A stretch of 64,000 nt of DNA, from assembly GCA_028571685.1 (NCBI GenBank), contig CM053146.1:26447431-26511430 (forward strand), given 5' to 3'. The notes beneath the pieces are model-generated. The model was given only the letters and a program-made list of their open reading frames with translations, was not told the origin of the DNA and searched no databases. Source of the DNA: Heterohyrax brucei (lineage: Eukaryota > Chordata > Mammalia > Hyracoidea > Procaviidae). Made by a program: the position numbers and the translations under genes. Positions 10,791 to 20,061 of the stretch are shown in pieces. Position 1 is the first letter of the stretch; each line of letters begins with the position of its first letter.

Positions 10791-11509
10791 TTTTTTTGGG
10801 TCCAGACAAAAATAAATTCAAAATGGTATGATATACTAGAATAATTGTTACATCATTGTACAGCACGAGAGATAATATCAATGCTAATCAGGCAAGAAGG
10901 ATATGATTTAAAAAAAAAAAGAAGAAGAAGAAGTGGCATTTGAACCGGGTCATTGTAGTTCTGGTGCTTAGATTTGCTCATGACACATATTCCATTCAAT
11001 GAATGAATGACACATATTCTATTTAATGAATGAATGAGCAAATGGAATAACAAGGAAAGAAGTAGCACAAACAGTTAAATTGCTATTTCAGACTAAGAAC
11101 GAGAACTGTTGCTTAATATCAAGTTTTACTAATACTTTGAAACAGTACAGCTGATTACAAGATACGTGCAAGGCACAGAGAAGCCCATGGGCGTCTCTGT
11201 TGGAAAACACCAACAAGAGGATAATTTGGGTCATAAAATGGCTCCATTTTACACTGTGTTCCTTACATAGCATATGTGATATTGTGCCTTAAAAAGACAT
11301 ACACTTCAGATGCATTTATTTAACTTAAGCAGTCAAGATGGACCTGGTATCTCATGCTAAAAGCATTTTGTAGATCTGTAAAGACTCACCTGCCAGTAAA
11401 CACTGTTTTGGATGTCTGTTACTAGCAAATTTCCCAGGGAATTTGAGCAGGTCTCTTTTTCATTCTTTCCCAGGTGGCCCAAGGATAAAGTAGATACATA
11501 CTTTCCCAA
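10791..11509. other. No gene or recognised repeat
   Basis: Unique-looking sequence. It contains a short (GAA)n tract near 10920 and duplicated aatgaatgaatga blocks near 11000-11030. Confidence 0.45.
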
Positions 11510-11511
11510 AT

Positions 11512-11533
11512 GTAAAAAAAAAAAAAAAAAAAA
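11512..11533. repeat. Poly-A tract
   Basis: An A run of about 22 bases, not attached to a recognised element. Confidence 0.85.
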
Positions 11534-11591
11534 TGGAGAGATTAGTTTAGGATACTTTTAAGGTCTTTAGTACTTGGTTTCTCCTGTTTTA

Positions 11592-11812
11592 TTTTAAGAA
11601 TTGCCTTTGGAATCAGAGAAGCATGAATGCAAACTCTGACTCCACTAATCTCTGGTAAGTTAGTTAACTTTCTCAGTAATAATTTTCTCATCCTTAAACT
11701 TTGAGAGCCAAATCATAGACCACACAGCATTGCCCTAAGTATTATACAAGGTTGAAAACACTGAGAACAATGCCAAACATAGCTGACGCTCAGGAAATAC
11801 TTATTCCTCTCC
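11592..11812 (+). repeat. MIR SINE
   Basis: The motif order matches MIR: tttggaatcagagaagcatg, actctgactccactaatctc, ggtaagttagttaactttct, attttctcatccttaaact, and a 3' part ending in gctcaggaaatacttatt. It is an ancient, diverged copy. Confidence 0.68.
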
Positions 11813-12179
11813 CAAATCCTTGCCATTGCTGTCAACCACATATCCTGGGTGGGTCACAAACTGCTTCATCCAGAAATACATTACCTCACGGCTTAGGTTT
11901 TTTTTTTAATGTGTTTTCTTTCCCCACGCATCATTACCTACAGGCTACTGACTGGTTATTCACTTATATATATGGTAGCTTTGATTTTTCTAACCAGATT
12001 AAAGCTTCATGGAGACTAATGCTGTGTCTAAGGTATCTTTTACTTCTCTGTATTTCTAGCACAATCTCATAAACACATACATTGCTTATTTCACATTGGT
12101 TGATTTATTTCCAAACGGTTTAGCTGTAGATCAAGGAAATCACCAAAATCCTTTTACATTTTGGTTACTTCATAATCTT
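11813..12179. other. No gene or recognised repeat
   Basis: Unique-looking sequence with short open frames only. Confidence 0.45.
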
Positions 12180-12680
12180 CTTTCAAATATTCCTATATAA
12201 GTACACTCTGCCATCCTCTAAAGCTGTCTTCCAAAATCTGATTATATTATTGCACTGCTCAGAATCCTTCATTGGCTGCCATAATTTGCACACATCATGA
12301 AGTTCACATTTCTTTCACAATAGAAAATAATTTTACTTTCTGGTCACTGTGCACAGCTACTGCTGTCTCATATTCCTGGAGAACCAGGTGCCTTATCAAA
12401 TTTTTAGAAGGTCAAAAAATATGTAGTGTAGCTATACTTTTATACGAGCTCTGTACATCCTTTTTCTGTTTTACTTACGGCCACTCCTTTGTTCCTCTTT
12501 CAAGACCCTATTGAAGTCTTTTCTTTCCTGGAAAACCGTCACTGGTTTCAAATTCTTCTCTTTTTTCTCTGCAACATGATTCATTCATTTCCAACTTCCC
12601 CCCAAATCACAGCAAGTTCCTCAGAACAAGCATCCACTGTTATTTATTTAGTATTTCTTGTGCGCATCAAAAAGACTAAA
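12180..12680 (+). repeat. Probable L2 LINE 3' fragment
   Basis: Contains tgctcagaatccttcattgg followed by a pyrimidine-rich series (gttcctctttcaagacccta, tcctggaaaaccgtcact). This recalls the L2 3' segment with its ctcctgaccac-type blocks. It is strongly diverged and identified by motif order only. Confidence 0.45.
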
Positions 12681-12880
12681 ACTTTCTAATGAGAAAACGC
12701 TGTTAGATAAGAATATGTCAGAACCAAATTTGACCCATACCTGGACAGTAAGAAAAACTCTATTCTTTATATATAAATGTTCTCAGCATGTGTACAGTGG
12801 GAAAATGCTCAAGAAAACAGACAAAACTTATTCGGAGACAGAAGTGAAATCACCAGTACCGATATATGTTGGCATATATC

Positions 12881-13013
12881 CATTGCTGTTCAGTCAATCC
12901 TGACTCATAGCAGTGTTATAGGACAGAGTAGAACTGCCCACACAGGATTTGCAATGAGCTGTGATCTTTCTGTTAGCATCCACAGCTCTTAACCACTGTG
13001 CCACCAGGACTCC
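12881..13013 (-). mobile_element. AfroSINE
   Basis: Reverse orientation. The tail side is ttgctgttcagtcaatcctg, the core is gtagaactgcccacac, and the head is cactgtgccaccaggactcc. The core has a small deletion relative to the copies nearby. Confidence 0.9.
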
Positions 13014-13199
13014 AGGGTGCTGTGCACCAAAATCAAAACTTGGTGTTGTTGAGCCAATGTGTATAGTGGGCGTTAAAAGAGCATGCATAATTCTTTAAAA
13101 AAAAAAAAAAGTCAAAAACACGTGGAAAAGTGAAAAAAAATTAACAAGCATTTACTTACTCTTTTCAAATATACTCTTTTAGAAATATTTGTTTGCCTT

Positions 13200-13359
13200 A
13201 CCAAACCAACTCACGCTGTCGAGTCATTTCCGACTGGTAGCAACCCTGCAGGTCAGAGAACTGCCCCACAGAGTTTCCAAGGAGTGCCTGGCAGATTTGA
13301 ACTGCCAACATTTTGGTTAGCAGATGTAGCACTTAACCCACTGCACAACCAGGGTGTCC
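13200..13359 (-). mobile_element. AfroSINE, near full length
   Basis: It begins at the tail (accaaaccaactcacgctgt) and passes through gtttccaaggagtgcctggc and ttttggttagcagatgtagc. It ends at the head ccaccctgg-type stretch (reads aaccagggtgtcc). Confidence 0.92.
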
Positions 13360-13543
13360 TTATTTGCCTTAAACACCCGAAAATTGATCTGTCCCTCAAA
13401 CTTCTTACTTCCTCATTCGTAAATGTATCTCTGGAAAAGTAACATTATACTCAATTTCTTCATTTAAAAGTAAAAACAAACAAAACACACACACATACAC
13501 AAACCAAACTACCACCATCACCATCTGCAAGGCCTATGTGACT

Positions 13544-13728
13544 CTGGAAACCCTGGTGGTGTAGTGGTTAAGAGCTAAAGTTGCTACTGACCAAAGATCG
13601 GCAGTTTGAATTTAACAGGTGCTCCTTGGAAACCCTATGGAGCAGTTGTCAGATTTCCTGGGGGATCTCTCTGAGTTCCAGTTGACTTGATGGCAATAAA
13701 TTTTATTTTATTTATTTATTTATTTTGG
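13544..13728 (+). mobile_element. AfroSINE with TTTA-repeat tail
   Basis: The head is ctggaaaccctggtggtgta, with B box cggcagtttgaattt and core tccttggaaaccctatggag. The tail runs into (ttta)n at about 13697-13728. Confidence 0.92.
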
Positions 13729-13743
13729 GTGTCTGTTGCCCTG

Positions 13744-13900
13744 GGGAGCCCTGGTGGCACAGTGGTTAAGTCTTTGACTACTAAGCAAGAGATCAGCAGT
13801 TGAATCCACCAGCCATTTCTTGGAAATTGTACCAGGCTGTCCTGCTCTATTCTATAGGGTCACTAGAAGCTGGAACCAACTCAGTGACAAGGATTTATAT
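13744..13900 (+). mobile_element. AfroSINE, near full length
   Basis: The head is ggggagccctggtggcacag, a close match to the family start. The core cctatggggcagt is replaced by ttgtaccaggctgtcctgct, and the tail is tggaaccaactcagtgacaa. It lies about 20 bp after the preceding SINE in the same orientation. They are two separate insertions, each with its own head. Confidence 0.92.
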
Positions 13901-14395
13901 AGTTTCTAAATGTTTTACAAAAAGCATCAACACTAACTCCAACTGTAGTAAACCTGGTTCACCCTAAGAAGAATTTCTACAAAATGTTTTATTGTATAGA
14001 AACAGTTGAGGGGAGTAATACTAGATTAACTCTTTTTAAAATGCCATTAGCAATCTGTACGTCAATTTCCACCTGTGCTTTACATCACCTAGTGATATTA
14101 AAACATCTGTAATGTTACAGAAATGAATTTAAATATGTTAGACATGTTAGACTAAGGAAATTTTAGATGAATGAAAGAGTAAGTTTATATATGTACACAT
14201 GATATATGATACATTATGCATATTATTTTTCCAGGAAACGAAGTACTGTGAATTATTTGAATGCTAAGGAAGTTTCTTAAATTATAATGATATTAAAATG
14301 TACAAACCAAAGCTCCTGCTGTACCTCCATTTTGAAACCAGTTATGTAGCACAATTATTACTGCTTTGATATTGGTGGACTGAAAGCATATTTAA

Positions 14396-14541
14396 AAAAC
14401 TTGTTGCCATTGAGTGAATTCTGACTCATAGCAACCATATCAGACAGAGTGGACCTCTTCCAAGGAGCAGCGTGTGGATTCACATTGCAAGGCTTTTAGT
14501 TAGTAGTTGTAGCTATTAGCCAGTATACTACCAGGGTTCCC
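14396..14541 (-). mobile_element. AfroSINE
   Basis: Reverse orientation. The tail side is cttgttgccattgagtgaat, then ccaaggagcagcgtgtggat, ending tactaccagggttcccc. The core is shortened. Confidence 0.9.
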
Positions 14542-14823
14542 CAAAGCATATAGTTGTTCAATTATGTATATTAGCATAGCTTTGGTGTTATATATTGTCT
14601 CTTAATTTAATTCAGGTATATCAATTCATCAATTTTATGAATATTGATATTTTTGGCTATACAGTTCTGTGTTGTAGAAATTTTCCCTATATACTTACTT
14701 ACAGGACACATCTGATAGATTCCAATAGAAAACTGCTTCCTCTTTGATTGTGACAATTGAAAATTTCTCAAGACATTGCCAAATGGCTCTTAGGGGAGAC
14801 AGAAAATCATGTTGATTTGAGAA

Positions 14824-14985
14824 CTGGAGCCATAATGGCATATTGGTTAAGAGCTATTAACCAAAAGCTTGACAGTACAATTCCACTAGCCACTCCTTGG
14901 AAACCCCATAGGTCATTTCCACTCAAGGGGTTGCTATGAATTAGAATCAACTCAGCGGCAATGGGCTTTTTTGTTTTAGTTGAGG
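14824..14985 (+). mobile_element. AfroSINE, near full length
   Basis: The head is tggagccataatggcatatt, the core is ccttggaaaccccataggtc, and the tail is atcaactcagcggcaatggg followed by ctttttt. Confidence 0.92.
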
Positions 14986-15107
14986 GACACTGATTTAAAG
15001 TGTTTTTTGATTACTTTTCATTTCTGGTAAAAATGCCTTATCATGCATGCTTTAGTCTTGTGTACATCTTCTGAAAGCCTTTTTTTAAGTCATATAATTG
15101 AAAATGA

Positions 15108-15142
15108 GTCGGATCTGACTTGACGGCACTTGACTGGCTGGC
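15108..15142 (+). mobile_element. SINE/RTE tail micro-insertion with target-site duplication
   Basis: Only about 35 bp of the tail is present (gtcggatctgacttgacggc then acttgactggctggc). It is flanked by a 12-bp direct repeat with one mismatch: aattgaaaatga at 15096-15107 and aactgaaaatga at 15143-15154. The duplication supports a genuine retrotransposition event that copied only the extreme 3' end. Confidence 0.72.
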
Positions 15143-15171
15143 AACTGAAAATGAATACACAAATCAGAATA

Positions 15172-15375
15172 ATGCCTTGTGTTTATTGATCTCTATTCAT
15201 GGTATCTTAGATATATTAACATGTTCAAATCTGAAACACCCTTAAGGAGAAGAGGAAAGTGACAGATAAAATGGTTGAGTAACCCACTTATAATCACATA
15301 GCCAGTGCATTGGTGAAAACATAATTAAAATCTAGGTAACACAAGTTTTAATCTCATACACTTGACTGGTGTACT
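15172..15375 (-). repeat. Probable MIR SINE
   Basis: In antisense it resembles the MIR core: gataaaatggttgagtaacc, acttataatcacatagccag, then attaaaatctaggtaac. It is ancient and diverged. Confidence 0.5.
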
Positions 15376-16180
15376 TTCTTATTAATTATAGAAATAAAAG
15401 ACATGAAAAGTATTAGCATAGCATTTCAAAGAAAGGAGATGGAGCAAGTTATAAGACAAACTAGGAGTGATAAAAATTAATTATGACAACTACAACATTT
15501 ATTGTAAATAGATAAGAGATACACAGGAGTCTTTATAAGTAGATAAATGATGAAGCATAACATTGACTTCCTAAAGAATGATGGGAGACAGCTTTATTTT
15601 CATGATTGTTATTTGCTTATTTTTACAGATACAGAATGAAAAATGGATGCTAAAACTGGCTAAATTAATGCTAATTCCCTCAAATTGGTGAAAACTTTGC
15701 AATGAAAACAGAATATGAATTCATAGTTAATGAGTTATATAAGTATGAATGTGAGGATTAAAGGGTATATACAGTTCATCTAAACTCCAATAAAATAGGC
15801 ATCACATTCCTCAGTATTAGAAGTAACTAGTCTATGTAATATTTTATTTCTACATAAGTTTCACACTTTCTAAGTAACATAATATAAAACTTACTGAAAA
15901 GTTGCTACCACAAGAAATTTTGAAACATTTGAGGGTAGTTGGGGATATTACTTCCCCTTAACTCAAACAGTTTACTCCTAAGAATAAGAAACTTCTCTAA
16001 CAATACAACAACTAACAAAACAAGTAAATTTAATACTGATGCAGTTGTGTTATTTAATTCATTGACCATATTAAAACATTCTCAAAAGTTCCAATAATAT
16101 TCCATACTGATACTATCCATAACCCAACATGAAACCCCTGGGATTCCCCTTGCATTTGTATTTTAGATGCTTTGGGTGTC
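15376..16180. other. No gene or recognised repeat
   Basis: AT-rich sequence with no open frame or repeat signature of note. Confidence 0.5.
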
Positions 16181-16182
16181 TA

Positions 16183-16669
16183 TGAGGTCTGAAAATTACA
16201 TTCCCCGACTTAGCCTAGAAAAAGTGCTACATACCTCATTGCTGAATATCACTATGGTCACCTCTGAAGTACTCCTCTTGGGAAATTGTGCACTGTTGCT
16301 CATGCCTAGTCCTTCAGAAGAATTTTGGAACTGTTTTTCTGGAATGTCAATCAGAGCTGTTGTCATATACCTTTCATGTTCTGATTGTTATCAAAATGTC
16401 TTCCTTTCAATATATCCCTTGTCTTCAGATACAGAAAAAAGTGAATTGTGGCTAAATCAGGTGAATTGGAAAGATGTTCCAATATAATGATTTGGTTACT
16501 GTCTAAAAATTTCCCCACAGACAACTATACAATTAAGTGTGCAAATTTACCACCATACCATTGGCATTATAGAAAGAATCCTAAAATTGCTTTGATGGGG
16601 GCACTACTCAGTAGTATAGTATTTAGCACTTAGAACAATTATGTTTGTGTACTTACTTGTCAGACCTTG
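16183..16669 (-). mobile_element. Mariner foldback element, copy M2
   Basis: A 487-bp element bounded by TA on both sides (16181-16182 and 16670-16671). Its terminal inverted repeats start tgaggtctgaaaattac on the left and, on the other strand, caaggtctgacaagta on the right. The minus strand encodes a transposase end (SPDLATIHFFLYLKTRDILK) homologous to M1. The third catalytic Asp position is lost here. As in M1, the left arm recurs in inverted form on the right, but part of the right arm is deleted. It is non-autonomous. Confidence 0.82.
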
Positions 16670-17866
16670 TATGTAGTTGATACATTTGTTTTGGGGGGGT
16701 CTTCGTTGTGAGAGGGATCACAGGAAGCATCTTGCTATTCTACCATGTTGGCCAGACTCTGAACTGCATAGTTAAAATAAAATCAAGATCAAGAGAAATA
16801 AGGAAGAGCTGAGGATCTTCTACTACATTACAGCCTAGGAGCCCTGAACAACAAAAGGAAAACTGAAAAACTGGACTGAGAAATGGGGAAGGAAGATTAA
16901 GGTCTAGATCTACCTAGGACTGTCCAGAACTGACCAGGCTGAAAATGGCTTCAGGCAGCATGGTTAGCCGAGTGATTGCACTTGAAGAGTGCCCTCCACA
17001 GCAGGATCGGAGAATCAACTTGTGCTTCCAAAACTGGTGAAATGCATCATTAGATCATTAAAAACTGAGTGGTTTACCTGCAACCTACCTTGTGTGTATG
17101 GATAGAAATCTTTCCTTTGGGATAAACCTTTCTCCCTTTTCCAAGTGCTTCTGTCTCTCTTCTCTGCACTGTGCCAAGTTCTGGAGTCTGACACCTTTAA
17201 CTGAGATGGAAGTAGGATTCCTTAAGCCTGTTCTGGGAACAACTTAACAAACTTAAGGAAATAGAGGGATGCCTGCTAACTCCCCTGATTCAGAAATTCA
17301 GGGCAGAAACAGTTCCTTAACCTAGATTTTTGAAATATAAAGAGATACACCTTCCTTATAAGCATCAGGGATAGTTATTAGCCCCTGCCTTTCGCAGAAG
17401 CTGCAGCCAGATAATGGTGCCTATACTAATCAATCCTGCCCATTTAAAACAACAGGAGACAGCCTACAGCACACACTTGGTGACTGACTGTACCTGGGCA
17501 CTTGAGCTAGATCCATACAAGGAAAGTAAACAGACTCCAACCAACCGCTGACAGGAAATTAGTGCATCAGAGATACCAATAACCAAACTATCACACACAG
17601 TCAGACTATTTGGACATTTCAAAACAAAATAAAACAAGAAGATACAACACAGTAGGCAACCATAAAATAAATAAATACAGCAATTTACTGATGGCTCACA
17701 GACAACAGTCAATATCAAATCATTTAAAGAGGCAGACCATGATGGATTCAGAAGGCTCTCAAAACAAAGTATCAGGAAATTTTCCAGATGAAGAGAACTT
17801 CCTGGGATTATCAGAGGCAGAATACAAAAAAATAATATTTAGAAATCTTCAAGAGATCAGGAAGGA

Positions 17867-18727
17867 GGGGGGCGGAGTCAAGATGACAGGCGAAACACAC
17901 ATCCCCCTAAATCCCTCTGGAAACCAAGACCTGAACTGATAATTAAATGGAGCCTTCTGGACACCTAGTGAAGCATAAGGCTCTTAATCTGGACTTCATA
18001 CCACTGAATAGAAACCTCTCTTCTGCTGACCCCTGCTCTTGGCAAGTGTTGGCTTTCACAAACCTAAGGTAACTGACTAATATAACTTTTTTTTTCTCTA
18101 TCTTAGCCAGTGGGTGGAGGTGAGACTTGACTAGTGGCTAATCCTCAGATGCACGGCAGGTGGGAATGGCAGGCTAAATTGCAGTTTGAAAGCCCAGCTT
18201 TGGACTCTGTGCATCTCAGTACCCTTGGCCTTTTTTTCTGCCTCTGCCAAAGAGTAGCTTGAACCTAGCCAGGGTGCCAACTTGTGCAGGACACCATCTT
18301 GTTCCACTGGTAGGTGAATTGACCATACAGAGGCCTCAGCAGGACATAATTCTTAGCCTGTGAGGTGGGGTTTCCCTGGAGGAGAGAACTCTTCTGGCAG
18401 AAAAGCAGTATTCTATACAGTGTTGTCTATGGCTGGGGCCCAAGAGCAGGAGCTAGCAGGGCAGTAGCCTTTCTGTATTTTGAACTAGTTTATAACAACT
18501 GAGGTTCAATGTACAGGTGCTTACTTTGCCAATTGGCAAGAGGGACCTGGACATCTGAAAGCCTGTATGACCTAGGAAATTGTTAGATACCTCTTACTTT
18601 TCATTTTAAGACTGCCTAGAGAAACAACGGTAGTTCATCTTCACATCATCTCTCCCAGGCTCTATTGATTCACGTGGTGGCCCAAAAGCAACAAACTCTG
18701 TAGAAAACCACAACTAAGGAATCACCC
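17867..18727 (+). promoter_or_regulatory. L1-1 5' UTR (internal promoter region)
   Basis: About 860 bp from the conserved L1 start motif (gcggagtcaagatg) to the ORF1 start. In L1s this region carries the internal RNA polymerase II promoter; activity here is unknown. It holds one copy of the block containing ggcagaaaagcagtattcta (about 18395-18430), which occurs twice in tandem in L1-3. Confidence 0.6.
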
Positions 18728-19630
18728 ATGGCTTCAGAAGGCCTACAAAAGAAAGCCCCACAGAACTTCCCAGATGAAGAAATCTTACTGAAACTATCAG
18801 AAGGTGAACACAAAAGGATTATATGTAGAGCCCACCTAGACCTTATACAAAATTCAGCAGAGCAAAACGGAAAATTAAGCAAGCTGTTAGATCTGAAGGA
18901 ATACCAGTACTCTGAAATCCAACAGATCAAGAACAAAATCAAAGGCATAGAAACTTCAATTCAAAGCCGAGAAAACAGAATGGAGCAAATGGAAAAGAGA
19001 CTTTCTGACTTGGAAGACAGAGCCACTGACTCCAGTATCTATGAGGAGAAATCTGAAAAAAGAAGCAAGATAAAAGAAGAACCATTAAGGAGCTTATGGG
19101 ACTTTATTAAGAGGAACAATCTACAATTAACTAGATTCCCTGAACAGGGCTAGACACCTGAGAACATAGAGAGTACAGTGGCTGAGCCACTGACAGAAAA
19201 TTTCCCAGAAATTATGAAAGAAGAGAACATAGATATCCAAGATGCATATTTAATGCCACTCAATATAGATCTCAAAAGAAAGACTCCAAGACATATTATA
19301 ATCAAGCTTAACAAAATGAAAGATAAGCAGAAACTCTTCAAGGCAGCAAGACTCAAAGCAAAGCTAACATTCAGAGGGAAACTCTGTAGGCTTTTGTCTG
19401 ATTTCTCAGCAGAAACAATGCTGGTATGGAGACAGTGGCATGACACATTCATAGTCTTGAAGGAGAACTTCCAGCCAAGAATTCTATACTCTGCAAAACT
19501 ATCTTTCAAATATGAAAAGGAAATTAAGATATTTGCAGGTAAACACAAACACAGAAACTTTGTAAAATCCAAACCAAAGCTACAAGAAATACTGAAAGAA
19601 TTTCTTGGCTTGGACAAACAAAACCACTAA
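18728..19630 (+). pseudogene. L1-1 ORF1, open except for one stop
   Basis: A 300-codon frame for the L1 RNA-binding chaperone, slightly shorter than the roughly 340 residues usual in primates. Residues 1-141 include NFPDEEILLKLSEGEHKR and a long coiled-coil-like segment with heptads (residues about 35-105: LSKLLDLKEYQYSEIQQIKN). After the in-frame TAG at 19151-19153 the same frame continues as the RNA-binding and C-terminal domains. These contain PRHIIIKLNKMKDKQKLF, CRLLSDFSAETMLVWRQW and FQPRILYSAKLSFKYEKEIK. No frameshift was seen. It is preceded by a full 5' UTR and followed by the spacer and ORF2. It is the best-kept frame in the window. I judge it inactive because of the stop. Confidence 0.88.
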
Positions 19631-20061
19631 CTTTATATTTTAGAAGCAAATATAGGACACATCACCCAGAATCTGACTCAGTTAAGGAAGGCTCCAAACT
19701 CAATCAAAGCTATAATAGTGAAAAAAATGATCCAGTGATCATATCATGAAAACTATGATGTCATCATATTAAAGAAAGGGATGTACTACAGTTGTTACAG
19801 TCTTTCCAGATGGAGAGGAAATTGATAAGATTGGTAGTATTAAAATTGAGTTATACACAGTTTTTCAAGGGGAATGATAGGGACAGCAGTAAAGCACACT
19901 AAAGATGCAACATATCAAATCAAGAAACATAAAATAGGAGTCACAATAACCACAAAACCAATGCTGAAAAAGGTGAAAAATCAACTCCCAAACAAGAATG
20001 CCCAAGAACAGATTAATAAGAACATCAGAGAAAACATCAACACAAAAATAAGCATATCACA
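19631..20061 (+). other. L1-1 ORF1-ORF2 spacer with an open frame
   Basis: About 430 bp separates ORF1 from the ORF2 start, much longer than the short spacer of human L1. An open frame at 19874-20074 (66 codons) contains ITTKPMLKKVKNQ and NTKISISQ. It is homologous to a frame in L1-3 (ITTKPALKKVKNQ, NTKINISQ) and weakly to frames in L1-2 and L1-B. Whether it is translated is unknown. Confidence 0.55.

Noticed and set aside
13744-13830. tRNA-like A and B boxes
   Set aside because: They belong to the tRNA-derived head of an AfroSINE. No cloverleaf or functional tRNA is supported.
13544-13900. Adjacent same-orientation SINEs considered as a tandem duplication
   Set aside because: The two copies differ in core and tail, and each has its own head and tail, so independent insertions are more likely.
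19150-19617. 155-codon minus-strand open frame
   Set aside because: It is the antisense shadow of L1-1 ORF1, whose sense frame matches known L1 protein domains.
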